Part shown: positions 1 to 7,665 of the stretch, piece by piece
Layout: every line of letters begins with the position of its first letter
How positions within the stretch are numbered: the first letter of the stretch is position 1
IMG/VR virus record: IMGVR_UViG_3300035703_000461
Coordinates: 1-20,632 of that record
DNA length: 20,632 nt
Reading direction: 5' to 3' (one strand)
Source of the DNA: a virus
Notes under the pieces: generated by a model
Database searches by the model: none
Told to the model about the DNA's origin: nothing
The model's input: only the letters and a program-made list of their open reading frames with translations
Translations under genes and position numbers: made by a program

Positions 1-3000
1 TACCTGCTGCTGCTAACCAAGGATAAGCAATTGCGTCATTACGCAAGAATGTGCTTAACATCATGTGACTTGGTGGAACAGCAACTAAGTTGCCATTTAG
101 GTCTGATGACAATCCACTTGGATAGAATAGTGCCATGTATTGACTACGGAACACTAGACCATCATCGCCTGACTGTAGAACATTTGAACTACCTGCTTGT
201 GCCCATGCAGCAATTGCTGTTGCATCTGTTGGTAGTCCCATTGGTGTGTCACCAATGATGTATGCTGTAAAGTCTCTTTCAGCATTGACTTGTCCCATAG
301 CCTGTGTCAATTCAACATAGTTTGGGCAAGCCATCAAGTTGAAGTAATTATCTTCATCACGTACTGATTGGTTGCTGACTAATGATGCTCTTAGTGCTGA
401 GACGATGATAGCACGTTGTGCCTGACGACCCATATAAGGAGCACCACTTGCTTTATTACCAGACTGTGTTACCCATGTACTCTTCTCAGCTGGATATGGG
501 CCAGAATCTGGGAAGTTACTTGCTGATAGATAATTTGTCTTCCAAGCCTTTACGTTATATCCTGAACGGCGTGTGTTGAATAACAACATACCAACTGGAT
601 ATAATGAATGCTCTGGAGCATCGATATCAAGATAGTTGCTTGATAGCAATGATACTATGCTTGGTAGTGGATCGTCTGCTGGGTTAGTTGTGCCGTTAGT
701 TGCCCAACGTGCATCAGCAAACAATATACCATCTGGGCTTGTCTGATTAGTGTTATCTAGTAGTACCCACTGATCGCTACCATTGACACTCTGCCAACGA
801 TTTACTAGCGGATAGTTCTCTAGATCACTTGTATCGATCCATAGATCACCATAAACTAGTGGTGTTCCATCGCTTTGTGTCTCTGGAGCACTTGAACTAA
901 TGATTGGACCGTTTGGATCAGTTAAGCCTGGAGTAGCTGATGGGCTTGGGAAGCCGTTACTATCATAACCTTGATTTAGATAGCCTTTCCATGCACCATT
1001 GTAGTTAATCATGATATCTACTTGATCAACTGAACTATAATACCAGTAAGTATCATTTGCAGGAGTTGCTACTGGAGCACCTTCATTTGCATCATAAGTG
1101 AATTTTACCCAGTTACTTAATTGTGTAAAGTAAGTAACGTTGCATTCACCTGATATTAATGTTGCGCCTGTTACTTCGCCGGCATTAACTGCTGTGATGT
1201 ATACTGTTAGATCATTTGCTGGTGATGAACCACCTAGGCTTGTGCCTGGGAATGTTACTATATCACCAACTTGATAATCATCACCACCTGCAATGATATT
1301 GAATACATAACGTTTGTCAATTGGAATGACGTTTAATGCCAATCCTGTTCCTGCACCTGTAGTGCTTGATTGTAAGACACTTAGGAATACTGGAGTTGGA
1401 TTGAATCCATATTTGACACCATTTGTTATATTAGGAACAAATCCTGCAGTAGCTAATACGCCGTTTGATGAACCAGTTACTGCATCATTAATCAATATTA
1501 CACCACCTTCTGTGTGTGTTAATACGATTGCACCGCTTGGTGATACTGAAGCAGTTGTATATGGTATATTTGCTAACTGCCAAGCTTCAACGAAATCAGT
1601 AGCATCAGTGTTATCTGCTAGAGATACACCATAGCCAGTTGATAGTGAGCTTGAACCTGGGACAGAAACATATACGTTCATTGAGTATGGACCTGCATTG
1701 AACTGTGGATTTGTATTTGTACCAGTTACAACAGTTGGACCAGTTGCTAGTCTCTTCCATAAGTAAATAGGAGCCTCACCAAATGTTGATGCTGAGTCAT
1801 TCCAGTTATATTGTGCATATACAGTATTTGCAGGGATAGCTTGACCACCAGTTGAATCTAGTGATGCTATTGCAGCCCAGTCACTAACAGATAGAGCTAC
1901 ATTCTTTGGTACCCAATCTGCAACAGTTGAACTGTATTGTGATACTGCTGGTACTAGACCATTACCCTGTGAACCAACCTTGATCCATATTGAACCTGTT
2001 GGGTTAGGATATTGTTGACCTGCTTGCCATAGTGGCTGCTGTGCTGATGTACCATAACGAACGTGTGGCTGATAATAAGTACCAGCTGGGATACCTAGGT
2101 CAGTTAGTACTGTGCCTGTACCTGCTGCTACTGTAATTCCATTTTGTGGATAATGTGGCATTGCTGTGCAGAACAATTCTAGTCTGCCTGCTGCGCTTTC
2201 AGCAGCACCTAATCCTGCCCAACCTAGTGTATTAATTGCGTTTACGATACCACCCACTGTGTTGTTTGGTGCAGCTGGTACAGTTATAGTTACAACTTGA
2301 TTATTACCTAGATTTAATGTGAATGTGTTGCCTGCTACTAGAACAGGATTGCTATTTGTACCAACGACTGTTGGAACACTTGCTAACCAATCACCTTCTC
2401 CAATTGAAACCCATGCGTTATCCGCAGTCTTGTAGAAGAATTGTTGTGCTTCTGCTTCCCAGGGTGGAGCGTATGTTTGTGGGCCTTGTACTGGAGTACC
2501 ATCATCGTCAGATGCGATAACAACAGCATAATCACCTACGTTACCTATGCTTGATAATGGAACATTGTTTGATACCAATTCAGGATTTGTTATTACAATA
2601 GGGTCTTGCAAGTTAAATGTCTGAGTTGTTGCATTCCATTCATAGATACCCCATGTTGATGATGAAACATCTTGCCACCAAGTGCCATTTGCTGGAGCAC
2701 CTACTGGACGACCTGCTGAACCTTGTAGTTCTGCTAAGTCTACGTCTGCTCTTAGAATATATGCTGAATTAGTTGCACCTAAAGCGTAATATGCTGCAAG
2801 TAAACCGTATTCGTTTAATTCACCACCCTGTATAGGGTTGCCTGAACTGTCTGTTTGGAAGTATGGATTACCGAAAAGACTTACTAAGTCTCTTTGGCTA
2901 GTTACACGATACAATTTACCAGCATTTGCTGCTGTTGTACCTTGTGCTACGCCTGTTCCATTTGGATTTGCCTTGTCTTGCTGTGTAGCGATAAGAACGA

Positions 3001-3085
3001 AGGGAACTGAATTTTGGGCTGCAGGTAGATATTGACTTTGATCAATTATTGTAACTTGCACGCCAGGTGATACTAAATCTGCCAT
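1..3085 (-). CDS. 18: Tail sheath protein (T4 gp18-like), enlarged, C-terminus beyond left edge
   Basis: Contractile tail sheath subunit, which polymerises around the tail tube and contracts to drive injection. The frame is open from the ATG at 3085 to base 1 (about 1028 codons), so the 3' end is missing. It starts MADLVSPGVQV, the usual sheath N-terminus, continues through a conserved N-terminal region (about residues 1-130), and in residues about 800-1028 shows the conserved sheath core (YPVGMLLFNTRRSGYNVKAW, then NLMACPNYVELTQAM, GDTPMGLP and AYPWLAAAG). T4 gp18 is 659 aa, so this protein is much longer. The extra middle part is Gly/Ser/Thr-rich and beta-like; near residues 590-645 it has a GGDDYQVGDIVTFPGTSLGG module of the kind seen in phage fibre-type proteins. 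The start has AGGA about 10 nt upstream and a late promoter further up. Family call is secure; the role of the insertions is unknown. Confidence 0.93.
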   Translation of the reverse strand, partial: MADLVSPGVQVTIIDQSQYLPAAQNSVPFVLIATQQDKANPNGTGVAQGTTAANAGKLYRVTSQRDLVSLFGNPYFQTDSSGNPIQGGELNEYGLLAAYYALGATNSAYILRADVDLAELQGSAGRPVGAPANGTWWQDVSSSTWGIYEWNATTQTFNLQDPIVITNPELVSNNVPLSSIGNVGDYAVVIASDDDGTPVQGPQTYAPPWEAEAQQFFYKTADNAWVSIGEGDWLASVPTVVGTNSNPVLVAGNTFTLNLGNNQVVTITVPAAPNNTVGGIVNAINTLGWAGLGAAESAAGRLELFCTAMPHYPQNGITVAAGTGTVLTDLGIPAGTYYQPHVRYGTSAQQPLWQAGQQYPNPTGSIWIKVGSQGNGLVPAVSQYSSTVADWVPKNVALSVSDWAAIASLDSTGGQAIPANTVYAQYNWNDSASTFGEAPIYLWKRLATGPTVVTGTNTNPQFNAGPYSMNVYVSVPGSSSLSTGYGVSLADNTDATDFVEAWQLANIPYTTASVSPSGAIVLTHTEGGVILINDAVTGSSNGVLATAGFVPNITNGVKYGFNPTPVFLSVLQSSTTGAGTGLALNVIPIDKRYVFNIIAGGDDYQVGDIVTFPGTSLGGSSPANDLTVYITAVNAGEVTGATLISGECNVTYFTQLSNWVKFTYDANEGAPVATPANDTYWYYSSVDQVDIMINYNGAWKGYLNQGYDSNGFPSPSATPGLTDPNGPIISSSAPETQSDGTPLVYGDLWIDTSDLENYPLVNRWQSVNGSDQWVLLDNTNQTSPDGILFADARWATNGTTNPADDPLPSIVSLLSSNYLDIDAPEHSLYPVGMLLFNTRRSGYNVKAWKTNYLSASNFPDSGPYPAEKSTWVTQSGNKASGAPYMGRQAQRAIIVSALRASLVSNQSVRDEDNYFNLMACPNYVELTQAMGQVNAERDFTAYIIGDTPMGLPTDATAIAAWAQAGSSNVLQSGDDGLVFRSQYMALFYPSGLSSDLNGNLVAVPPSHMMLSTFLRNDAIAYPWLAAAG

Positions 3086-3141
3086 TGTTTTATTTCCTAT
3101 GTTGTAATATTTTGAGGGTTACACCCCTGATTGCTTAATAG

Positions 3142-3149
3142 TATTTATA
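3142..3149 (-). promoter_or_regulatory. T4-type late promoter of the sheath gene
   Basis: On the minus strand the box reads TATAAATA, an exact match to the T4 late promoter consensus recognised by gp55-containing RNA polymerase. It lies 56 nt upstream of the sheath ATG. The leader contains a short AGGG/CCCT hairpin and an AGGA ribosome-binding site. No -35 element is expected for this class. Confidence 0.75.
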
Positions 3150-3209
3150 TAATATGATAAAAAAGTGACGGTTATCGTACCTTCGAAGGTTTTTATAATA
3201 AATATACAT

Positions 3210-3563
3210 ATGGCTTTGTCAAGACCCTTATGTAAACTATGTAATAAACGTCACGCTGCTGTTAACTACATAAAAAATGGAGTTAAACATTATAGATCAC
3301 GTTGTGATGAGTGCGGGGCGAAAAAGAAAAAGCAGCGTCCTAGAACGCCCAATTGGGAAAAAGCGGGGTATAAAAAGAAAACAGTTTGTGATAACTGTGG
3401 GTTTAAAAGCCTATATCCAACACAATTAATTGTGTATTATGTAGACGGTAATCTAGAAAATAATCAAAATACAAACCTTCGTACAGTATGTTTGAACTGT
3501 ACTGAAGTCATTAAAAAGAAAGATATTAACTGGAAGCGCGGCGATTTAACAATTGATTATTGA
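3210..3563 (+). CDS. Small zinc-binding HNH-type protein with degenerate catalytic residues
   Basis: A 117-aa basic protein with four CxxC pairs (C8/C11, C32/C35, C60/C63, C94/C97), suggesting two zinc sites. The C-terminal half looks like an HNH/endonuclease VII fold: a CxxC knuckle, then YYVDGNLENNQNTNL, then CLNC. The usual HH of the HNH motif is YY (residues 76-77) and the His normally after the last CxxC is Thr98, so nuclease activity is doubtful. I chose the ATG at 3210, not the in-frame ATG at 3165, because MALSRPLCKLC is where family-like sequence begins and the first 15 residues look unrelated. It has no clear ribosome-binding site; an AATAAATA box ends 5 nt before the ATG. It lies on the opposite strand to both neighbours and overlaps the dNMP kinase 3' end by 18 bp. 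A DNA-binding role is inferred. Confidence 0.72.
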   Translation: MALSRPLCKLCNKRHAAVNYIKNGVKHYRSRCDECGAKKKKQRPRTPNWEKAGYKKKTVCDNCGFKSLYPTQLIVYYVDGNLENNQNTNLRTVCLNCTEVIKKKDINWKRGDLTIDY

Positions 3564-4163
3564 GTCAATCTTACGGTGTAATTCGTCTACTGTGCCGCTG
3601 TTATCAACATAGTAATCATAATCAAGACCAACACTGCTGTATTCACTAGCATGTACCTTATGCTCCATTAATAAAGATAAACTCTCTTTGTCACCAAAAT
3701 TGTATGCGACTGCTGCATCATACCAGGGAGGATTGTCTCCCCTAGTTACTCTGAGTGTAATACCGCCCAATCTTTTGATAGACTTTAATTCATTGGGGAA
3801 TCTGCAATCGCTTAATACAATGTTGTCTTTTGTAGTACGCAATTGATTTTCAATGCTAGCGATCCAAATATCATCGTGAAATGCACGACGACCTACCTCT
3901 GTACCCCATTGCTGAAGCACCAAACGAGGTGTAAGATTGGGAATATCTAATCTTTCTGCCCACCAGGGGTCAATAGTATCACGCCATTCACGACTATACT
4001 TTGTTGTACCCTCAAGTAGTTCACGATCCCAACCAAAGATACTTGCCACAGCATCTTTAAGAGGACCGGCGTAACTCATACGCTTAAATCCCCTGAATGT
4101 AATCAGATAATCGGCAATAGTATCTTTGCCGCTGCCTATAAAGCCTGCAATTCCTACGATCAT
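3546..4163 (-). CDS. 1: Deoxynucleoside monophosphate kinase (T4 gp1-like)
   Basis: Phosphorylates dNMPs to dNDPs with ATP, feeding the phage dNTP pool in the cytoplasm. The 205-aa protein has an N-terminal P-loop (GFIGSGKDT, residues 7-15, with K13 and the D14/T15 typical of this kinase family), a GPLKD motif at 33-37 and DCRFPNE at 119-125, as in T4 gene 1 kinase (241 aa). The start codon follows a TATAAT -10 element by only 6 nt and there is no ribosome-binding site, so the mRNA from that promoter would be leaderless. The gene follows the gp13-like gene on the same strand with a 31-nt gap that holds most of the promoter. Its 3' end overlaps the convergent HNH-type gene by 18 bp. Confident at family level; which dNMPs it uses is not visible. 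Confidence 0.87.
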   Translation of the reverse strand: MIVGIAGFIGSGKDTIADYLITFRGFKRMSYAGPLKDAVASIFGWDRELLEGTTKYSREWRDTIDPWWAERLDIPNLTPRLVLQQWGTEVGRRAFHDDIWIASIENQLRTTKDNIVLSDCRFPNELKSIKRLGGITLRVTRGDNPPWYDAAVAYNFGDKESLSLLMEHKVHASEYSSVGLDYDYYVDNSGTVDELHRKIDSIINC

Positions 4164-4169
4164 TTAATA

Positions 4170-4198
4170 ATTATATAAGATGTTTAAACTAAAATCAA
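4170..4198 (-). promoter_or_regulatory. Host-type (sigma70-like) promoter of dNMP kinase gene
   Basis: Minus strand: TTGATT (4198-4193), a 17-nt spacer, then TATAAT (4175-4170). The -10 is a perfect consensus and the spacer is optimal. The -35 overlaps the last codons of the gp13-like gene. The -10 ends 6 nt before the dNMP kinase ATG, placing the expected +1 at or beside the A of the start codon. Confidence 0.65.
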
Positions 4199-4980
4199 CC
4201 CTGAATCCACGTTAATGGCTGACTATAATCTTGATATTTTCTCAAATCATCAAGCATTCTTTCCATTTCCGCCTTTCCTTCAGATTTCATAGCAGTGCCA
4301 TTTAGGGAAGTACCACCGCCTGGACCAGCGATTGAACCATATTTTTCACGGGCTTCACCAATAATTATTTTTAGTTGTGCTAAAATAAAATCAGCAATCC
4401 AAACTCCTGCACCTGGATCTTGTAATAGTTCTAGTTCTGGGCGTTGAATATCTGCCCAAATTAATACACGCTCACCTGTACCCTTAAAGTCACGCACAGT
4501 ACGCAATACTTTAGTTACAGGGTTAAATGTATATGTGACATAACCACCGAACATACGTGCTGCCAATTCAACATATCCAGCATAGAAATCATATGTAGCC
4601 ATACCACCTGTGTAGTTATAATTTAACAGATACGTGTTGAGTATAGCACTGCTGAATGGATCGAAACTTGTGCTTGAAGGTCCAGTCTCAAGACCAACAG
4701 TTCTACGGAATATAGCACGAACGTTAATAAATTCGCTTGGAAGAGTATATGTATCAATGTTCTTGATAATCGTCATAAGGGTATAACTTTCAACAGTAGC
4801 ATTTTGGGCACGTTGACGATATACCTTTATAGCATAATCATATGCTGCTTCAAAGTGTTGCGGATCTAATTCTAGATCAATAATACCGTCGCCTAAACGA
4901 TAGCGAAGGTTTTTATATAGAGTTTCTTTAAGTTCCTCTAAATTAGCATTTGTTGGTACTGATAGTGGATCCGCTGACAT
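4195..4980 (-). CDS. 13: Neck (head completion) protein, T4 gp13-like
   Basis: Predicted to close the filled head and, with gp14, form the neck joining head to tail. The 261-aa protein (T4 gp13 is 309 aa) follows the family pattern: an N-terminal helical part with LGDGIIDLELDPQHFEAAYDYAI (residues about 28-51), where T4-like gp13 proteins have 'LG...I.L.V....D..D.A...Y'; a central beta-rich region; then a C-terminal helix WIADFILAQLKIIIGEAREKYG, a Gly-rich turn (GPGGGTSLNG) and a helix with E/K repeats. The ATG directly follows the 3' arm of a 13-bp hairpin and has only a weak GGGA-type ribosome-binding site inside that arm. It lies downstream of the MazG/nuclease operon, away from gp14 and gp15, which are on the other strand. 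The call rests on pattern similarity, not alignment. Confidence 0.72.
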   Translation of the reverse strand: MSADPLSVPTNANLEELKETLYKNLRYRLGDGIIDLELDPQHFEAAYDYAIKVYRQRAQNATVESYTLMTIIKNIDTYTLPSEFINVRAIFRRTVGLETGPSSTSFDPFSSAILNTYLLNYNYTGGMATYDFYAGYVELAARMFGGYVTYTFNPVTKVLRTVRDFKGTGERVLIWADIQRPELELLQDPGAGVWIADFILAQLKIIIGEAREKYGSIAGPGGGTSLNGTAMKSEGKAEMERMLDDLRKYQDYSQPLTWIQG

Positions 4981-5020
4981 TTTATATCCCGATTAATAAT
5001 AGTATTTATCGGGATATAAA
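4981..5020 (-). promoter_or_regulatory. Hairpin plus late promoter controlling the gp13-like gene
   Basis: Bases 4981-4993 and 5008-5020 form a perfect 13-bp inverted repeat around a 14-nt loop. On the minus strand the 5' arm begins 1 nt after the stop codon of the upstream gene and the 3' arm (ending TCGGGATATAAA) runs straight into the ATG at 4980. A late promoter box GATAAATA (5010-5003) covers the end of the 5' arm and start of the loop; RNA starting from it (about 4996) would lack the 5' arm. Read-through RNA could fold the full hairpin over the start site. The repeat could also act as a weak terminator. Confidence 0.7.
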
Positions 5021-5021
5021 T

Positions 5022-5648
5022 TTATGTAAACTCAAAAAACTGATCTCTAATAGAAACGTTTGCTGACATGTTCAGCATATTTTCTAATCTATTTGGTCTT
5101 ATTCTAAACTTGAAATTTGTACCAGTATTTGAGTATTCCAAAACACCTAAAAATTCTTTAAACTGTTGTGAGTCGCTAAAGTTGAACCCTTGCTGACTTA
5201 CATGGTGTGCGAGTTGACTTCTTACACTTTCATAGTACTCAGCGATACGTTCTTGTGCATCGTCGTTATCTAAGTAAGTTAAATCAATACCAGTAATCTT
5301 AGTTGTATCATGACAAATTGTCAACAAGGCTTGTAACTTACGATAGACAGGACTATTGATATAATCTGTATTGATGATATCAGCAGCAGTCATACTCGCA
5401 ATAGTCCAATTAGTAGTTGATGAATCCTTTTTGGACTTTAATTCAATATCATAATCAGACAGGTCAGGATTACCATTACCTGGATCTATAATTCGTAACT
5501 GACCTTTAATAAGACTATCAATATATTTTCCATAAGCACCATCATCATTTTCATTCAGATAGTCAGGAAATTGATGCCCTACAAGTTTGTCGAAACTACG
5601 TTCTGCGACTCTTACTTTTGTAATTTTTGGATATTTTTTGTTAGCCAT
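5022..5648 (-). CDS. Putative PD-(D/E)XK (MutH/Sau3AI-like) nuclease
   Basis: A 208-aa protein I do not recognise by name. It has a candidate metal-dependent nuclease centre: D62, then six residues, then E69-L70-K71 (PDLSDYDIELKSKK). The D-(6)-E-L-K spacing equals that of MutH, whose catalytic residues are Asp70, Glu77 and Lys79. An upstream acidic residue in the first helix (E17, in VAERSFDKLVGHQ) could be a fourth ligand. A following TTNWTIASMT segment would be the next strand. If right, it cuts DNA, for example host or unmodified DNA, or resolves phage DNA. It is the last gene of the five-gene operon, its start overlaps the MazG-like stop by 1 nt (TAATG), and it ends just before the gp13 hairpin. 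The enzyme assignment is inference; an inactive or structural protein remains possible. Confidence 0.45.
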   Translation of the reverse strand: MANKKYPKITKVRVAERSFDKLVGHQFPDYLNENDDGAYGKYIDSLIKGQLRIIDPGNGNPDLSDYDIELKSKKDSSTTNWTIASMTAADIINTDYINSPVYRKLQALLTICHDTTKITGIDLTYLDNDDAQERIAEYYESVRSQLAHHVSQQGFNFSDSQQFKEFLGVLEYSNTGTNFKFRIRPNRLENMLNMSANVSIRDQFFEFT

Positions 5649-6097
5649 TATAAATCACCTGCTTTACGATTTTCGCTATAGTGTACATCAAACTGTCCGC
5701 CGGGATAACGTGCTTCAAGTTTCTTTACGTTCTCAGCAACAACATCATTTGGATCTAGGTCAAGTGCCCTACAAGCATTGATCCAGTACCACATGATATC
5801 GCCTAGTTCACGCTTCATGTGAAAACGTGTTTCTTCAGTTAGGGGCTTACCCTGAAACACCATCTTCTTTACGATTTCTTGAAACTCACCAGTCTCACTA
5901 CCTAGACCAATAGCACCGCATAGCAATAATGGTACATTGACATCTGGACCATGCATGTACTCACCGTCTGCACCATATGATTCATAATTAGCGTCTAGGC
6001 GATCAAGACGATTCATAAACATTGTAAGGTCTTGACTCTCTTTGCTAGTTACTGCTTCAACGAAATCCTTATACTTGTTTAGATCAACTTGTTTCAT
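5648..6097 (-). CDS. MazG-like nucleotide pyrophosphohydrolase
   Basis: All-alpha NTP pyrophosphatase domain, which hydrolyses (d)NTPs or (p)ppGpp-like nucleotides to monophosphate and PPi using Mg2+. In its 149 aa the metal-binding motifs are visible: ExxE at E68/E71 (LGSETGEFQEIVKK) and ExxD at E97/D100 (KRELGDIMWYW), followed by the usual C-terminal helix and ENVKKLEARYPGGQF. Phage MazG-like proteins are linked to control of nucleotide pools and the host stringent response; which substrate applies here is not visible. Its start overlaps the stop of the 72-aa gene by 4 nt (ATGA) and its stop overlaps the next start (TAATG), so it is translationally coupled on both sides in the operon. Confidence 0.85.
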   Translation of the reverse strand: MKQVDLNKYKDFVEAVTSKESQDLTMFMNRLDRLDANYESYGADGEYMHGPDVNVPLLLCGAIGLGSETGEFQEIVKKMVFQGKPLTEETRFHMKRELGDIMWYWINACRALDLDPNDVVAENVKKLEARYPGGQFDVHYSENRKAGDL

Positions 6098-6312
6098 AGT
6101 TTATTATCCGCTATATCTCTAAAAATTTTCTTTCTTTGTTCTTCACCGATTAGTGCATCAAAAATCTGTCTTGATTTATATGCCATAACAGATGCAATCA
6201 TCAACAGTTCTTCTGTTGTTTGTACACTTCTCACAGCCTGTTCGACTGGAGCCATGTATACAGCCATTTTTAATTCTGCCTCTGAGGGCACTTCTGATTT
6301 TTCTTCTGTCAT
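6094..6312 (-). CDS. Small helical protein, paralogue of the gene at 6309-6503
   Basis: A 72-aa protein of unknown function, largely helical, with an acidic N-terminus. Its second half (EELLMIASVMAYKSRQIFD, then ALIGEEQRKKIFRDI) aligns without gaps to the protein encoded immediately upstream: about 14 of 36 residues are identical, including IFDA, GE, RK and F. The two genes are therefore a tandem duplication that has diverged. Start and stop overlap both neighbours by 4 nt (ATGA), so it is translationally coupled and very likely real. No catalytic or metal-binding motif is visible; a protein-protein interaction role is possible but unproven. Confidence 0.75.
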   Translation of the reverse strand: MTEEKSEVPSEAELKMAVYMAPVEQAVRSVQTTEELLMIASVMAYKSRQIFDALIGEEQRKKIFRDIADNKL

Positions 6313-6503
6313 ACTAGTTCCTTAAACATTTCTTTTCTACCCGCTTCGCCTAGTGTAGCATCAAAAATTTCTTTTGTACGCTGCATCATAGCACATGCTA
6401 ACATTAACTGATCATTTCTCGTTTGTAAAGACAAAATGGTAGTATCAATTACTGTCATCAATGTTTCCATTCTTTGTTCAATTGGATCGTAACTCTTACT
6501 CAT
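6309..6503 (-). CDS. Small helical protein, paralogue of the gene at 6094-6312
   Basis: A 64-aa protein of unknown function, predicted helical throughout. It shares the core RNDQLMLACAMMQRTKEIFD followed by ATLGEAGRKEMFKEL with the next gene in the operon. Its ATG overlaps the stop of the 375-aa gene by 1 nt (TAATG) and its TGA overlaps the next ATG (ATGA). Coupling on both sides suggests equal production of the two paralogues, which may pair with each other (inference). Confidence 0.75.
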   Translation of the reverse strand: MSKSYDPIEQRMETLMTVIDTTILSLQTRNDQLMLACAMMQRTKEIFDATLGEAGRKEMFKELV

Positions 6504-7630
6504 TAGAATGCCCTCAGTATAATCATATTAGCGTTGAATCGTCCGTTCGGTGTTGCACCAACTGCCTTGATACTATCAAAGAATTTACGTGCAGCAGGCT
6601 TGCTACCCATAATCTGCTTGATCTGTTCTTCGGGCTTACGCAATGTTTTGATCTGCGATTCCTTAGTACAGAAACCAAGAATAGTATTGCCCTTGACACC
6701 AATGCTCTTAGTATACTCATCAGCAATATAGTGATGAAGTTTACGCTTCTTAGTATCGTAGACCCATGCTTCACTACAACCATGAAGTTTAGTTGGGCTT
6801 ACACTCTCAAGTTCAAGTTTCTCCAACTTGAATGTCTTGAGATACTTGAGACGCTTGACAACCTTCTCTACCGGTACAGGCTTCTTAGCGCGGGGCTTCT
6901 TGCCTGTTTTCTTCATACCGATGTACGCATTTAAATCGGCAATGACAGTTTCAATAGCACCAATGATGTTACGCAACTGAATCTTGCCGAAACGCTCATA
7001 CGCCTCGTTCAACTGTTCATCCTTACCTTCAGCGACTTCGGTGTACTCATCCAACTTAGCCTGCCAAGCACTGACCAACATAGGTACGTGCTGTGACAAA
7101 ATGTTGCGTTGAGACAACACATCCATTGCCTTGATGCCTTCTTTACCAGCACCACTCTTTAGATACTCATCCCACAAGCCCTCAAGTTCACCACCAACTT
7201 GCTGAGTACGCTCACGCATAATCTCTTGAACGTTGGGGCGATTGCTTACAGGGGCTTCATCGTCACCAGTATCAACCGTAGTGAACGATACAAGACGATC
7301 AATCTCGTCCTGAAGTTTAGCGAGAGTATCGTTTGACACGACACTTCCCCTGAGAATACATCGTGCTAGCCAACCGTAAGTAGTCTTAACATGACGATCA
7401 TTGACACGACGAACACTCTTTGCAATCTGTTGCTTGCCCGCAACATCTAGATATTGGGCAATAAATTCTTTAGCGTCCTTACTATCATAAAAATGATTGT
7501 ACCAACTGAACGCCCTAGCAAGTTCCCATTCTGTAACAACCGTCTCGTGGTTGAAACTGGGTTCAGGACCAATGTGCTTCAAGTCAAAGTCTTTGGGCTT
7601 CAACTCTTTGATTTCTGACTTAGTTTTCAT
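6503..7630 (-). CDS. Conserved phage protein of unknown function, 375 aa
   Basis: First gene of the five-gene operon. I recognise this as a type of conserved hypothetical protein of T4-like environmental phages but know no function. Visible parts: an N-terminal region with WELARAFSWYNHFYDSKDAK (35-54); a mainly helical middle (about 100-235); a very basic linker KKTGKKPRAKKPVPVEK (240-256); and a C-terminal beta-rich domain (about 265-375) with WVYDTKKRKLHHYIA, SIGVKGNTILGF and LRKPEEQIKQI, ending GRFNANMIILRAF. The basic linker suggests nucleic-acid contact (inference). The ATG has GGAG 10 nt upstream and lies about 30 nt from the +1 expected for a strong host-type promoter, so it is probably expressed early. 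Its TAA overlaps the next ATG. Confidence 0.82.
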   Translation of the reverse strand: MKTKSEIKELKPKDFDLKHIGPEPSFNHETVVTEWELARAFSWYNHFYDSKDAKEFIAQYLDVAGKQQIAKSVRRVNDRHVKTTYGWLARCILRGSVVSNDTLAKLQDEIDRLVSFTTVDTGDDEAPVSNRPNVQEIMRERTQQVGGELEGLWDEYLKSGAGKEGIKAMDVLSQRNILSQHVPMLVSAWQAKLDEYTEVAEGKDEQLNEAYERFGKIQLRNIIGAIETVIADLNAYIGMKKTGKKPRAKKPVPVEKVVKRLKYLKTFKLEKLELESVSPTKLHGCSEAWVYDTKKRKLHHYIADEYTKSIGVKGNTILGFCTKESQIKTLRKPEEQIKQIMGSKPAARKFFDSIKAVGATPNGRFNANMIILRAF

Positions 7631-7665
7631 TAGAAAATAACTCCGTTTCTACGATCAATTTATAT

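Noticed and set aside
31-3035. Plus-strand open frames at 31-258, 1314-1634, 2323-2520 and 2838-3035
   Set aside because: They lie wholly antisense to the sheath gene, have no ribosome-binding sites, and their composition mirrors the Thr/Gly-rich coding strand.
3179-3190. Palindrome ACCTTCGAAGGT followed by Ts as a terminator
   Set aside because: The stem is only about 4 bp once a loop is allowed, and no gene ends there on the plus strand.
3165-3209. 15-residue N-terminal extension of the HNH-type protein
   Set aside because: Unrelated to the zinc-finger start, no ribosome-binding site, and it would run through the gene's own upstream region; the ATG at 3210 is preferred.
6461-6934. 157-aa plus-strand frame and an 86-aa minus frame (6523-6783)
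   Set aside because: Both are shadows of the 375-aa gene and have no ribosome-binding site or conserved motif.
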